Position numbers and translations under genes: made by a program. The notes beneath the pieces are model-generated. The model was not told the DNA's origin. It was given only the letters and a program-made list of their open reading frames with translations, and did no database searches. A DNA stretch of 64,000 nt from Pseudomonadota bacterium (GTDB taxonomy: Bacteria; Pseudomonadota; Gammaproteobacteria; Steroidobacterales; Steroidobacteraceae), in assembly GCA_021777555.1 (NCBI GenBank), contig JAJYDK010000003.1, forward strand, positions 62,001 through 126,000, read 5' to 3'. Shown here piece after piece: positions 43,810 through 53,516 of the stretch; within the stretch, counting starts at the first letter, position 1; each line of letters starts with the position of its first letter.

Positions 43810-45879
43810 ATGCGTGCGCCGATGCCGCGACGATGGCGTGGTCTGCTCGCGCTGGCGGCGATGGCTGGGTGCGCCTGCCGTCTGCCGGCGCTCGCGCGGA
43901 CCGTGGCAACAGTACGGCTGTCCGGGCAGCAAGGCTCGGCGAAGCCGCTCAAGGAAGTCACGGTGACGGCGACCAAGCTGAACATCACCCAGCAGGACAT
44001 GACTCAGGCATCGGAGGTCGTTACGGCCGCGGACATCGCGGCCCAGGCGCAGACATCGGTGATCGAGGTTCTGCGCGAGCAACCGGGCATCCAGTTCGAG
44101 GTGGCCGGGCCGCCCGGACAGTTCATGTATGCGCGCCTGCGAGGTCTCTCCGACAGCACGCTTTACGTGTTCGACGGCATCGTCATGAATACCGGCGGCT
44201 CGGGCGATGTGGGTTACCTGCTCGGGCAGCTCGATCCGTCCATGGTCAAGAGCATTCAAGTGCTGCGTGGCCCGCGCGCCACCACCTACGGCGCCAATAC
44301 GACCGCCGGGGTGATTGATTTCACGACCCTCGGGGCGGATCGTCCGCAGGCGAGCGTATCCGTGGAAGGCGGCTCGCTCGATTGGATGAAGGCCCGCGTC
44401 GGTATCGGCGACAAGACTACTGTCGGCGAGGGCGTATTGAGAGGCTCTCTCAACGGCTCGTTTCTGCGCAGCAACGGGATGAACGAGTTCGAGTTCAGCA
44501 AGAACGGCACCGCGGTCGGCCGGGCGACCTACGACACGAGCAACGTCGAGCTCGGCGGCAGCTTCTATCTCACGGACAACCGGTTCCAGAGCACCAATCT
44601 GATCGAATCGATCCCGAACGCCCCGGCGCCCTACTTCTCGGTGCAGATTCCCGATCCGTCCAACCTGGATGCGACCAAGGCCGGGATCGTGAGCCTGTGG
44701 GTGCGCCAGCGATTGACCTCGCGGCTGTCTCAGAAACTCACGGTCGGCTGGGCCGGCCAGGATCTCGGAGTCACCGATGGGCAGATCCCGAACGGCGGAC
44801 TGCTCGGCACGTACCTCGCCCCCTACGATGGCTGGACGGACCCCAACAGCTACCTGACCTACAATGCGGGTCAGTCGGTGCCCGTCTATCAGACACCCTA
44901 TACCTACAAGATCGTCAATAACAATCGCGAGGCTGACTATAACATCCGATTTCGGACCGGCGCGATCTCCGCGCTGCTCGGGGCGACGTATCTCGGCCAG
45001 GTCTATGACCAGAGCGCGGATTACGCCGGCTTCGTGAGCGGCGGCCACGAGAGTCAGGCCGTCCGCTCGGTCTACGGCGATGCATCGATCGGGTGGCTCG
45101 GAAACCGCCTGCATACGGAGCTCGGCGCGCGCTTGGACAGCTACACGGAGTGGAAGAGCAAGGTGACCTACAGCCTCGGGGCCACCTACCAGATGACGCG
45201 TGCACTCGCCTTCTATGCCAATTACGGCACGAGCTTCACGCAGCCGACGCTCGGACAGCTGTACGACCCTCTGTACGGCAACAAAGGCGTCACGCCGGAG
45301 AGCGCGAGCACGATAGAGGCCGGCTTGCGGGGCCGGGAGTTCGACGGAGCGTTGACCGAGACCCTGACCTACTGGCACTCATACGTCAACAACGTCATTA
45401 CGTTTGACTACAGCATCTACAATCCACGCATCATCAACGGCTTCCCCTACGGGGAATACGCGAACACCGAGGCCGAGCGCACGCAGGGAGTGGAATTCGA
45501 GACGGCCTGGCGGATCACGCCGCATTGGCTGCTCGCCGGGAACTACACGCGCACGGATGCCTATCTTGCAAGCGGCGGCCTATGGGGGTTGATGATCCAG
45601 AACGCCCGGAACATGGGTAATCTCGAGCTGACCTATGCGAGACCGGGATTCGACCTCGGCGCGAATCTGTTCGCGACCGATCACCGCCTGCGCTGGGCGG
45701 GCGACTTCTGGGCGCCGGGTTACGCGCGCCTCGATCTCTTCGGGCGCTATCACCTGACGAGCCGTCTCGACCTGTACGGACGCGTGCAGAATGCGCTCGA
45801 CCGTCGGATCATCGAGGTGCTGGGCTACCGCAACCCCGGCGTCTACTTCGTCGCCGGAGCGAACTATACCTTCAATTGA
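43810..45879 (+). CDS. TonB-dependent receptor, BtuB-like (predicted cobalamin/corrinoid receptor)
   Basis: A receptor of about 689 residues. It has a signal peptide (RGLLALAAMAGCACRLPALA), a TonB-box-like LKEVTVTATK, plug motifs (LREQPGIQFEV; SIQVLRGPRATTYGANTTAGVIDF) and a barrel ending in FVAGANYTFN. Control by a cobalamin riboswitch directly upstream argues for corrinoid uptake. No BtuCDF or BtuS genes are nearby. Several in-frame starts exist; 43810 is chosen because it sits just before the signal peptide. The earliest in-frame start is at 43603. Confidence 0.85.
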   Translation: MRAPMPRRWRGLLALAAMAGCACRLPALARTVATVRLSGQQGSAKPLKEVTVTATKLNITQQDMTQASEVVTAADIAAQAQTSVIEVLREQPGIQFEVAGPPGQFMYARLRGLSDSTLYVFDGIVMNTGGSGDVGYLLGQLDPSMVKSIQVLRGPRATTYGANTTAGVIDFTTLGADRPQASVSVEGGSLDWMKARVGIGDKTTVGEGVLRGSLNGSFLRSNGMNEFEFSKNGTAVGRATYDTSNVELGGSFYLTDNRFQSTNLIESIPNAPAPYFSVQIPDPSNLDATKAGIVSLWVRQRLTSRLSQKLTVGWAGQDLGVTDGQIPNGGLLGTYLAPYDGWTDPNSYLTYNAGQSVPVYQTPYTYKIVNNNREADYNIRFRTGAISALLGATYLGQVYDQSADYAGFVSGGHESQAVRSVYGDASIGWLGNRLHTELGARLDSYTEWKSKVTYSLGATYQMTRALAFYANYGTSFTQPTLGQLYDPLYGNKGVTPESASTIEAGLRGREFDGALTETLTYWHSYVNNVITFDYSIYNPRIINGFPYGEYANTEAERTQGVEFETAWRITPHWLLAGNYTRTDAYLASGGLWGLMIQNARNMGNLELTYARPGFDLGANLFATDHRLRWAGDFWAPGYARLDLFGRYHLTSRLDLYGRVQNALDRRIIEVLGYRNPGVYFVAGANYTFN

Positions 45880-45969
45880 GCCAAGGGCTCGCAGGCACCA
45901 TCCATCAGGACCGCCCCGCAGCCGATGGCCGGTCTTGCCGGAGCGGTGGCGGCCCCGCCCGCCGCTCCC

Positions 45970-46386
45970 TCAGGAGCTCGAGGCGAGCCGGCGGCGGCGT
46001 GCGATCCAACACTCGTCGGCGAGGTTCATGGCGGAGATGATGCCGGCGGTGAGCATCGCCTGGATCGTACCCGGGGAGAACGATGAGTGCAGGATCACCC
46101 AGAGCGCTCCGATGTTGTAGGCGATCAGGAGCGAAGCCATCAGTCGGATCGACTGAGGAACTCCCCGGTATTCTCCGATCGCGGGGAAGAAGAGGGCGAA
46201 GCTCTGCGGAGACTTGCGGAAATAAAGGCGCAGGGCCAAGGAGAGGATGCCCAGCGCGAGGAGCACCGCGCCGGCGTTGAGCAGGAAGGCCGTCGGGCCG
46301 ATCCGCATGCCGTATGCGCACACGGTGGCCAGCCAGGTGATCAGGGCGCCGGTCGGCAGAAAATCGCGATTGGAAAATGGGTTCAT
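45970..46386 (-). CDS. Small integral membrane protein of unknown function
   Basis: 138 residues with three or four hydrophobic segments (ITWLATVCAYGMRIG; GAVLLALGILSLALRLYF; LLIAYNIGALWVILHSSF). The start ATG overlaps the end of the FAD-oxidase gene by 4 bp, so the two are coupled. The family is not recognised. The 90-bp gap to the receptor gene shows nothing clear. Confidence 0.7.
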   Translation of the reverse strand: MNPFSNRDFLPTGALITWLATVCAYGMRIGPTAFLLNAGAVLLALGILSLALRLYFRKSPQSFALFFPAIGEYRGVPQSIRLMASLLIAYNIGALWVILHSSFSPGTIQAMLTAGIISAMNLADECWIARRRRLASSS

Positions 46387-47864
46387 TCGGTGGGTCTCTC
46401 ACGGATCGAGTCGGCGTCCGGCCGCAGCACCTTGCCGGGATTGAGGATGCCGTTGGGATCGAGGGTGCGCTTCAGGGCTCTCATCAGATCGAGCTCCGCG
46501 GGCTGTGTGTAACGCTCCAATTCGCCTACTTTGAGCCGGCCGATGCCGTGCTCGGCGCTGATGCTGCCCGCGAAATCGCGGACCAGGTCGTGGATCGCTC
46601 GTTTGACCGTCTCGCTGCGCGCCAGGAACGAGGCGCGCGCGGCCCCGGGCGCCTGATTCAGGTTGAAATGCAGGTTGCCGTCGCCGAGGTGGCCATAGGC
46701 GACCAGTCGGCCATCGGGCACGTTGTCGCGCACCCACGCGCCGGCTCGCTCGATGAACTCGGGGATCGCGACGATCGGCACCGAAATGTCGTGCTTGAGG
46801 CTCGCCCCATCGAGCCGCTGCGCCTCCGGGATCGTCTCCCTCAGCTTCCAGAACGTGGCGCGCTCGCGCTCGCTGCGGGCGAGCGCGGCATCCAACACGA
46901 GACCGTCCTGCAACGCCCCGCCCAGGCATTCCGTCAGCATCGGATCCAGCGGATCGGCCGCCCGCGAGGAGGTGAGTTCGCAGAGAACATACCACGGGTG
47001 AGGCGCATCGAGCGGGTCGCGCACCCCGGGGATGTGCCGTGTGGTGAGCTCGATGGCGATGCGGGGCACGAGCTCGAAGGAGCTGATCCGATCGCCACTC
47101 GCCTCCCGCAGCAGCGCGAGCAATTGCACGGCCGCGCGCGGCTCGGCAATGGCCGCGAAGGCGGTGGCGGAGGAGCGGATCCTGGGAAACAGCTTCAGAC
47201 TCGCGGCGGTGATGATGCCGAGCGTGCCCTCCGCTCCCAGAAAGAGTGATTTGACGTCGTATCCGGTATTGTCCTTGCGCAGGCTGGCCAGGGAGGTGAG
47301 CAGCCGGCCATCGGCAAGCGCCACTTCGAGGCCGAGCACCAGCTCGCGCATCATGCCGTAGCGCAACACGTTCACGCCGCCTGCATTGGTGGAGAGGTTG
47401 CCACCGATCTGGCAGCTTCCCTCCGATCCCAGGCTGAGTGGAAAGAATCGCTCCGCCTGATCCGCCGCGCGCTGCACATCAGCGAGAATGCAGCCCGCTT
47501 CGGCGATGAGGGAGTAGTTGAGCGGATCGACCTGCCGGATGCGGTTCAGCCGGGCGAGTGAGACTACGATCTGCGTCCCGGACTCGTCCGGCGTGGCGCC
47601 GCCACAGTAGCCGGTATTGCCGCCCTGCGGGACGACCCCGAGGCGATGTTCGTTGCAGAAGCCCAGCAGGCGGGCGACCTCCTCCGCGGCGCGCGGCTGA
47701 ACCACGGCAAGACAGCGGCCGTGGTAGAGCTGGCGGTGGTCGACCAGGAAGGGCTCGGCGGCGGATCCCGACAGCAGCCGGCCGGGCCCCAGCAGTTCCG
47801 CAAGCCCAGCGAGGATGCCTGGATCGGCGGATACAGGGGTCGAATCGCTGCCAGTGGGTCGCAT
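46383..47864 (-). CDS. FAD-linked oxidase, D-2-hydroxyacid dehydrogenase type (GlcD/D2HGDH-like)
   Basis: A 493-residue flavoenzyme of the VAO family. The FAD-binding domain has GGNTGYCGGATPDESGTQIVVS and GSEGSCQIGGNLSTNAGGVNVLRYG. The C-terminal oxidase domain has YGHLGDGNLHFNL and ISAEHGIGRLKV. Likely substrates are D-2-hydroxyglutarate, D-lactate or glycolate; the layout is closest to D-2-hydroxyglutarate dehydrogenase. ATG at 47864 with GGAGG very close; a TTG at 47873 with GAGG at better spacing is an alternative start. Confidence 0.9.
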   Translation of the reverse strand: MRPTGSDSTPVSADPGILAGLAELLGPGRLLSGSAAEPFLVDHRQLYHGRCLAVVQPRAAEEVARLLGFCNEHRLGVVPQGGNTGYCGGATPDESGTQIVVSLARLNRIRQVDPLNYSLIAEAGCILADVQRAADQAERFFPLSLGSEGSCQIGGNLSTNAGGVNVLRYGMMRELVLGLEVALADGRLLTSLASLRKDNTGYDVKSLFLGAEGTLGIITAASLKLFPRIRSSATAFAAIAEPRAAVQLLALLREASGDRISSFELVPRIAIELTTRHIPGVRDPLDAPHPWYVLCELTSSRAADPLDPMLTECLGGALQDGLVLDAALARSERERATFWKLRETIPEAQRLDGASLKHDISVPIVAIPEFIERAGAWVRDNVPDGRLVAYGHLGDGNLHFNLNQAPGAARASFLARSETVKRAIHDLVRDFAGSISAEHGIGRLKVGELERYTQPAELDLMRALKRTLDPNGILNPGKVLRPDADSIRERPTE

Positions 47865-47930
47865 GGCCTCCAATATGCCTCACGCGCCCCGGGCGCGAAA
47901 CGGAAAGTCCGCCCGAAGTCCCGCGAACCC

Positions 47931-48977
47931 TCAGTGGATGACTATCCCGAGCAGCTGTCCTACGAGGAAGCTCACGGCCCCGGCGCCGCCGCCGATCAGC
48001 ACCATGCGAATCGCACCGCGCACCGCCTGCCGGCCGGTGAACAGGCTGATCGCCAGGCCTACGGCAAACAGCGTGAGCACGCTCAGGATCGCCGCAGCAA
48101 AGACATCCCGCGGCCGGGAGAGGCCGGCCAGGAAAGGCAGCAATGGAATGGTCGCTCCGAACGCGAAGGCGAGGAACGAAGCGCCGGCTGCGCCCCAGGG
48201 TGAGCCCATCATGTCCGGGCTGAGGCCGAGCTCCTCGCGCGCCAGGACATCGAGTGCGTTCTCCGGGCGCGCCAGGAGGGTCTGGCTCACCTCTCTCGCC
48301 TGGGGCAACGCCATCCCGCGCGCTTCGTAGATCAGCGCCAGTTCCTCGGCCTCTTCTTCAGGGTACTCGGCGATTTCCGCGCGCTCGAGCGCGATCTGGT
48401 ACTCGTACATCTCTCGTTGTGAGCGTACCGAGACGTACTCGCCCGCACTCATGGACAGCGCCCCCGCAAGCAGGCCCGCAAGGCCCGTGATCAGCACCAG
48501 CTTCGGCGCGGCACCGGCTCCCGCAATGCCCATCACCAGGCTGGCATTGGAAATCAGCCCATCGTTGACGCCGAATACGGTTGCGCGCAGGTTGCCGCCA
48601 AGGCCGCCTCGATGGCGCTCGCCGACGTCCGCAAGCGTTACCGGCATGTCATGGCCGGCCACCGCAGGGCTGCTGTACATCGACAGGCCACGCAGCTTCA
48701 TCGCGGCGAGCACTGAGCGCATGGCGCGAGGGCCCAGCCATCCGACCAGTCGGGCGACGATGCGTGCGCGCGTGGAGGGCCGGAAGGCTCGGCCCCGAAT
48801 CGGATGGGATCCCTGCCGGCCAAGGGAGGCTTCCCAGCGCATCGCCTGCTCCTCGGCGGCGGCCGCGAGCTGGTTGAACAGGCGCTGTTTGCGAGGATCA
48901 GGTTCCGCTTCGGCGACCCGCCGGTAGAGCCACGCGGATTCTTTCTCATGAAGCCAGCTGTCGAGACTGTCGCTCAT
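47931..48977 (-). CDS. VIT1/CCC1-family transporter with N-terminal ferritin-like segment
   Basis: A 348-residue membrane protein. The C-terminal two thirds are VIT1/CCC1: LRATVFGVNDGLISNASLVMG, LAGALSMSAGEYVSVRSQREMYEYQ, an acidic metal-binding helix pair (AEIAEYPEEEAEELALIYEARGM) and final hydrophobic helices. This family moves Fe2+ or Mn2+. The first 60 residues (LHEKESAWLYRRVAEAEPD with later EEQAMRWE) look like a rubrerythrin-type helix pair, reminiscent of MbfA. Iron or manganese export is the likely role. Confidence 0.88.
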   Translation of the reverse strand: MSDSLDSWLHEKESAWLYRRVAEAEPDPRKQRLFNQLAAAAEEQAMRWEASLGRQGSHPIRGRAFRPSTRARIVARLVGWLGPRAMRSVLAAMKLRGLSMYSSPAVAGHDMPVTLADVGERHRGGLGGNLRATVFGVNDGLISNASLVMGIAGAGAAPKLVLITGLAGLLAGALSMSAGEYVSVRSQREMYEYQIALERAEIAEYPEEEAEELALIYEARGMALPQAREVSQTLLARPENALDVLAREELGLSPDMMGSPWGAAGASFLAFAFGATIPLLPFLAGLSRPRDVFAAAILSVLTLFAVGLAISLFTGRQAVRGAIRMVLIGGGAGAVSFLVGQLLGIVIH

Positions 48978-49053
48978 GCCGCACCCGCATGCCCTGGGAG
49001 CCGGGCCCGCATTGCCGGTTCACGCAAATGAGGCGAGAAGGCCTGGGCGAGCC

Positions 49054-49389
49054 TCAATACCCGTGCTCGTCCTCGTCCTCGTCCCAATCCTCGTCGTCGT
49101 CCTCATCGTCCTCATCGTCCTCCTCGTCGTCATCCTCATCTTCGTCCCAGTCGTCCTCCTCCTCCTCCTCTTCTTCTTCCTCTTCGTCCTCAGCCCAACC
49201 CTCGGGCTCCTGGGTAGGCTCGAGGTCCATCTCGTGCCAGGTCTCGAGGTCGATTTCCTCGATTTCGCCGTCGAGATACTCGATCTCGACCAGCTCGGCG
49301 TCCTCGTCCACTTTGAGCACGCGGAAGGATTCTTCGTCTTCAAGGTTCTCGTACCACTGGCCGGGAACCGGTTCGTAATCTCTGCTCAC
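49054..49389 (-). CDS. Small highly acidic protein (DUF6763-like)
   Basis: A 111-residue protein. The first 60 residues form a compact domain (VPGQWYENLEDEESFRVLKV then VEIEYLDGEIEEIDLETW) that resembles the gammaproteobacterial DUF6763 group, recalled from memory and not confirmed. The rest is almost only Asp and Glu. The start is GTG at 49389 with GAGAGG upstream; the longer frame from 49542 runs into the proB promoter. Function unknown. Confidence 0.75.
   Translation of the reverse strand: MSRDYEPVPGQWYENLEDEESFRVLKVDEDAELVEIEYLDGEIEEIDLETWHEMDLEPTQEPEGWAEDEEEEEEEEEEDDWDEDEDDDEEDDEDDEDDDEDWDEDEDEHGY
49060..49190 (-). repeat. Low-complexity Asp/Glu codon tract
   Basis: About 130 bp of repeated GAC/GAT/GAG/GAA triplets encode the acidic tail of the small protein. 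On the plus strand this reads as repeated GTC/CTC/TCC triplets. Such tracts often vary in length between strains. Confidence 0.8.
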
Positions 49390-49526
49390 CGATGTCGTCC
49401 TCTCACTTGGCGGCCGCGCAAGTTTAGGGGCTGCGATGGCGCGGAGCAACGCAGGCATGTGCGCGGCGCTCCAGATGCCGCCGATGGCTCGCGTGATTCG
49501 ATGGGGCCACGTATAGTTTTGATCAT

Positions 49527-50687
49527 ATGACCCGCCCCCCACAAACCGTCTCTCCCCTTGGCAAGGCCCGACGCGTGGTGGTCAAGGTCGGATCGGCCTT
49601 GCTGGTTGACAGTCGCACGGGGCGGGTCAACCGGACATGGCTCGAAACCCTGATCGAGGACCTGCTGTCGCTGCGCGAGAGGGGCCAGCAGGTGATCCTG
49701 GTCTCCTCCGGCGCCATCGCCCTGGGCCGCCGCCAGCTGGCCCTGGCCCCCGGACCGCTGCGACTCGAGGAGAGCCAGGCCGCCGCGGCGGTCGGTCAGA
49801 TCCGTCTGGCGCACGCCTACAAAGAGCTGCTCGAGGGTCGGGCGGTGACCGTGGCCCAGGTGCTGCTGACCCTGGAGGACAGCGAGCGCCGGCGCCGCTA
49901 CCTCAATGCCCGGGCAACGCTCGAGACTTTGCTGTCCCTCGGGGCGCTGCCGGTCATCAACGAAAACGATACCGTGGCCACGGCCGAGATTCGCTACGGC
50001 GACAACGACCGCCTCGCGGCCCGGGTCGCGCAGATGAGCGGGGCGGATTGCCTGATCCTGCTCTCGGACGTCGATGGGCTCTATTCGGCCGATCCGAACA
50101 AGGACCCCGGTGCGCGCTTCATCGCGGAAGTTCATGAAATCACGCCGGAAATCGAGGCGATGGGCGGACGCTCGGCTTCGGATGTAGGCTCGGGCGGCAT
50201 GACGACCAAGCTGCTCGCCGCCCGCATCGCCGTTTCTGCCGGCTGCCACATGGGCATTGCGGCGGGCCACCACCACCATCCGATCAGGCGCATCGAGCAG
50301 GGTGCGCGCTGCACCTGGTTCCTGCCCGCCGCAACGCCAGTCACTGCGCGCAAACAGTGGATCGCGGGGACGCTGCGTCCGGCCGGGGCGGTTACGATCG
50401 ATGGCGGGGCGTTGCGCGCGCTGCTCGATGGCAGAAGCCTGCTGCCTGCGGGTGTAATCGCGACACGCGGCCAATTCGAGCGCGGCGACACCGTGAGTGT
50501 GCTCACGCCCGATGGCGCAGAGATCGCCCGTGGGATCGTTGCGTACTCGGACGGCGACGCAGTCCGGATCATGGGGCGTAAGTCGGCGGAAATCCAAGGG
50601 ATTCTCGGTTTCCGAGGTCGTGATGAGCTGATCCACCGCGACGATCTCGTCCTGTTCACCCGAGGCGCTTCGCACGCTTGCCTATGA
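49527..50687 (+). CDS. proB: Glutamate 5-kinase
   Basis: A 386-residue enzyme for the first step of proline synthesis, ATP plus glutamate to gamma-glutamyl phosphate. The kinase domain has [50 protein letters not shown] and [11 protein letters not shown]-terminal PUA domain ([23 protein letters not shown]) is present as in E. coli ProB. No ribosome site precedes the ATG, and a TATAGT -10-like box lies only 9 bp upstream, so the mRNA may be leaderless. It overlaps proA by 4 bp. Confidence 0.97.
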   Translation: MTRPPQTVSPLGKARRVVVKVGSALLVDSRTGRVNRTWLETLIEDLLSLRERGQQVILVSSGAIALGRRQLALAPGPLRLEESQAAAAVGQIRLAHAYKELLEGRAVTVAQVLLTLEDSERRRRYLNARATLETLLSLGALPVINENDTVATAEIRYGDNDRLAARVAQMSGADCLILLSDVDGLYSADPNKDPGARFIAEVHEITPEIEAMGGRSASDVGSGGMTTKLLAARIAVSAGCHMGIAAGHHHHPIRRIEQGARCTWFLPAATPVTARKQWIAGTLRPAGAVTIDGGALRALLDGRSLLPAGVIATRGQFERGDTVSVLTPDGAEIARGIVAYSDGDAVRIMGRKSAEIQGILGFRGRDELIHRDDLVLFTRGASHACL

Positions 50688-51979
50688 GCACCCCCAGAGA
50701 CACGAGTCCCCAGATAGACAACCCGCTCGGCGAGACCATGGAAGAGCTCGGCCGCAAGGCCGTCAGCGCCGCAGCGGTGCTGGCGCTGGCATCCACGGAA
50801 GTGAAAAATGCCGCCCTGGCGGCCGCTGCCCGGGCAGTCCGCGCCCGGGCCGGGGAGATTCTTCGAGCCAACGAGCATGACCTCGCGGCCGCGCGCGCGG
50901 CCAAGCTGAGCGCGGCGCTGCTCGACCGGCTGGCGCTGAACGAGGCACGCATCGAATCGATGGCGGGCGGGATCGAGGACGTCATGGCGCTGCCCGACCC
51001 GATCGGCGCGATCGCAGCGGAATGGCAGCGGCCGAACGGTCTGAGGATCCAGCGGGTGCGTGTACCACTCGGTGTGATCGGCATCATCTACGAGAGCCGG
51101 CCCAACGTGACGGCGGATGCGGGCGCGCTGTGCCTGAAATCCGGCAATGCCGTCATTTTGCGCGGTGGCTCCGAAAGCCGGTATTCCAATGCGGCGATCC
51201 ACGCATGCCTGGTCGAGGGCCTCGCCGCCGCGGGATTGCCCGGCGCGTGCATCCAACTCGTGCCGACCACCGACCGCGCGGCGGTGGGCTACATGCTCGC
51301 CGGCATGACCGAGTATCTGGATGTGATCGTGCCGCGCGGCGGCAAGAGCCTGGTCGCGCGGGTGCAGCAGGAAGCGCGTGTGCCCGTGATCGGCCACCTG
51401 GAAGGCAACTGCCACGTCTACATCGATCGGGACGCTGATGTGCGCATGGCGCAGACCATCGCACTCAACGCAAAGATGCGTCGCACCGGGATTTGCGGGG
51501 CTGCGGAAACACTTCTCATCGACCGGGCCTGCGCGGACACCCACCTGGCGCAGGTAGTGCGCGCTTTGCTCGATGCCGGCTGCGAGGTGCGGGGAGACGC
51601 TGCGGTGCAGGCGGTCGATCCCCGGGTGCGTGTGGCGTCCGAAGAGGATTGGTACACCGAGTATCTGGATGCGATCATCGCCGCGCGCGTGGTCGACGGT
51701 GTGGATGGGGCGATTGCTCATATCGCCCAGTACGGCTCCGCGCACACCGAGTCCATCGTCACTGAGAACCAGGCCACGGCGGAGCGATTCCTCCAGCGGG
51801 TCGACAGCGCCATCGTTCTGCACAACGCCTCGACGCAATTTGCCGATGGCGGGGAATTCGGCATGGGCGCCGAGATCGGCATTTCCACCGATCGCTTCCA
51901 CGCGCGCGGTCCGGTCGGTGTGGAACAGTTGACGAGCTACAAGTACGTGGTGCGCGGGGCGGGCCAGATCAGGCCGTAG
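50684..51979 (+). CDS. proA: Gamma-glutamyl phosphate reductase
   Basis: A 431-residue enzyme that reduces gamma-glutamyl phosphate to glutamate semialdehyde with NADPH, the second step of proline synthesis. Family motifs are [35 protein letters not shown]-type sequence (here [11 protein letters not shown]) and [15 protein letters not shown], which holds the catalytic Cys. The ATG is inside the proB stop (ATGA overlap). The 3' end overlaps the convergent Moco fusion gene by 11 bp. Confidence 0.97.
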   Translation: MSTPRDTSPQIDNPLGETMEELGRKAVSAAAVLALASTEVKNAALAAAARAVRARAGEILRANEHDLAAARAAKLSAALLDRLALNEARIESMAGGIEDVMALPDPIGAIAAEWQRPNGLRIQRVRVPLGVIGIIYESRPNVTADAGALCLKSGNAVILRGGSESRYSNAAIHACLVEGLAAAGLPGACIQLVPTTDRAAVGYMLAGMTEYLDVIVPRGGKSLVARVQQEARVPVIGHLEGNCHVYIDRDADVRMAQTIALNAKMRRTGICGAAETLLIDRACADTHLAQVVRALLDAGCEVRGDAAVQAVDPRVRVASEEDWYTEYLDAIIAARVVDGVDGAIAHIAQYGSAHTESIVTENQATAERFLQRVDSAIVLHNASTQFADGGEFGMGAEIGISTDRFHARGPVGVEQLTSYKYVVRGAGQIRP

Positions 51980-53516
51980 CCGCGGGGGCCCTGGTTCCCA
52001 TCAACGATCGGAGCCCGCCGCGCAGCGAGTACGCTTCCGTGATGCCGCGAGCACGCAGTTCCTCGGCGGCGGCGCGGCTGCGCGCTCCGGTGGCGCAGAC
52101 CAGAAGACATCTGCGCGCGGGCGGCTCGGCGCCGCCGTAGAGCAGCTCTCTCATGGGCACGCACCTCACCCGGGGGCAGGGGGCGGGCTGCTCGGACACT
52201 TCCGAACTTTCGCGGATATCGATGACCTCGAAGCCCGCCTCGAGCGCCGCTTCCAGAGAGTCGATCTCCAGGTCGGCTGCGCCCGATCGATCCGGCGATG
52301 CGTCGGAAGTCCGCCCGTGCTCGGGGCAATCGGATGCGCGCCTGGCCCGCACGCGCGTGACTGAAAGGGTGAGCAGGTCGACCATGAGCAGCTCGTCGCC
52401 GAGTTGGCCCGGCAGGTCGAGGAGGAGCTTCAGCGCTTCCAGCGCCTGCAGAGTGCCGAGCGTGCCCGGAACCGGTCCCAGCACCCCCGCTTCGACGCAG
52501 TTGCCCACCAGTCCATCGCGAGCCGCCTCCGGCCAGACACAGCGCAGGCATGCGCCGCGGCCCGGGTGCACTACCTGCAGCTGACCCTCATACTGGTAGA
52601 CACTCGCGAATACGATGGGCTTGCCGAGGCGCACGCAGACATCGTTCAGCACGAGCTTGCTGGAGATGCTGTCGGTGCAGTCGATGACCAGGTCGTAGTC
52701 CGCAATGAGCCCCGGTGCGGAGAGCGCATCGAGCCGGAGCGGATGGACGCGCAGTTCGACCTCCGGATTGAGCGAGCGCAGCCGACGGGCGGCGAGCTCC
52801 GCTTTGCGCTGGCCGACATCGGCCAGGGCATACATGGGCTGCCGGTGCAGGTTGGACGCTTCCAGCCGATCCGCATCCGCCAGTCCCAGCCGGCCCACGC
52901 CCGCGGCGGCCAGGTAGGTCATGGCGGGAACTCCAAGGCCCCCACAGCCGACCACCAGGACCGATGCGCGGCGCAGCTTCGCCTGACCGGTGGGGCCGAC
53001 TTCCTTCAATGCCACCTGCCGGGAGTAGTCCGGAGCACTCGCCGCGGGCGGCTGGGGGGAGTCCACGTGCCCGTGCCCGTGCTCGTGTGTGGGCTCGGCG
53101 CAGCGCTCGCAATTGACCCAGCCCGAGTCGCCGTTCTCGTAGTGCTCCTTCTTCCAGATCGGAACGCGGTGTTTGACCTCATCGATGATGTAGCGGCACG
53201 CTTGGAACGCCTCGTGCCGATGTCTGGCGCTCACCCCCACCCAGACGGCGGTCTCGCCGATCGCAAGCGCGCCGAGGCGATGCTCGCACACGGCGCGCTC
53301 GACGCCGAAGCGGGCAATCGCCTCCGCAACGATGCGCTCCCCCTCCTTGATCGCCAGCGGCTCGAAGGCTTCGTACTCGAGGCGCACGACACGGCGCCCC
53401 TCATTGTGATCTCGCACCCATCCTTCGAAGCAGGCGTGGCCGCCGCAGGCCCGGTCCTCGAGCGCGGCGCGCAGCGCGGATGAATCGATGGGAGCGCTGC
53501 TGAAGCGAAACATCAC
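51969..53516 (-). CDS. Three-domain Moco protein: MoaE - MoeB/ThiF - rhodanese fusion
   Basis: 515 residues in three parts. Residues 1-140 are MoaE, the large subunit of molybdopterin synthase ([17 protein letters not shown]). Residues 165-400 are the MoeB/ThiF adenylating enzyme ([45 protein letters not shown]). Residues 420-515 are a rhodanese domain with active loop CATGARSR (Cys near 474). One chain thus holds the MoaD-activating enzyme, a sulfur carrier and the MoaE that uses the MoaD thiocarboxylate. It overlaps the MobA-MoaD gene by 4 bp. Confidence 0.92.
   Translation of the reverse strand: MMFRFSSAPIDSSALRAALEDRACGGHACFEGWVRDHNEGRRVVRLEYEAFEPLAIKEGERIVAEAIARFGVERAVCEHRLGALAIGETAVWVGVSARHRHEAFQACRYIIDEVKHRVPIWKKEHYENGDSGWVNCERCAEPTHEHGHGHVDSPQPPAASAPDYSRQVALKEVGPTGQAKLRRASVLVVGCGGLGVPAMTYLAAAGVGRLGLADADRLEASNLHRQPMYALADVGQRKAELAARRLRSLNPEVELRVHPLRLDALSAPGLIADYDLVIDCTDSISSKLVLNDVCVRLGKPIVFASVYQYEGQLQVVHPGRGACLRCVWPEAARDGLVGNCVEAGVLGPVPGTLGTLQALEALKLLLDLPGQLGDELLMVDLLTLSVTRVRARRASDCPEHGRTSDASPDRSGAADLEIDSLEAALEAGFEVIDIRESSEVSEQPAPCPRVRCVPMRELLYGGAEPPARRCLLVCATGARSRAAAEELRARGITEAYSLRGGLRSLMGTRAPAATA

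Noticed and set aside
49060-49190. Triplet-rich tract as a possible CRISPR or tandem repeat
   Set aside because: There are no spacers or fixed repeat unit; it is codon repetition for Asp and Glu. No CRISPR array was seen in the window.
48976-49530. Plus-strand ORF with a very hydrophobic Val/Ile/Leu run, resembling a membrane protein
   Set aside because: It is the antisense reading of the Asp/Glu codon tract (GTC/CTC/ATC triplets). The real gene lies on the minus strand.
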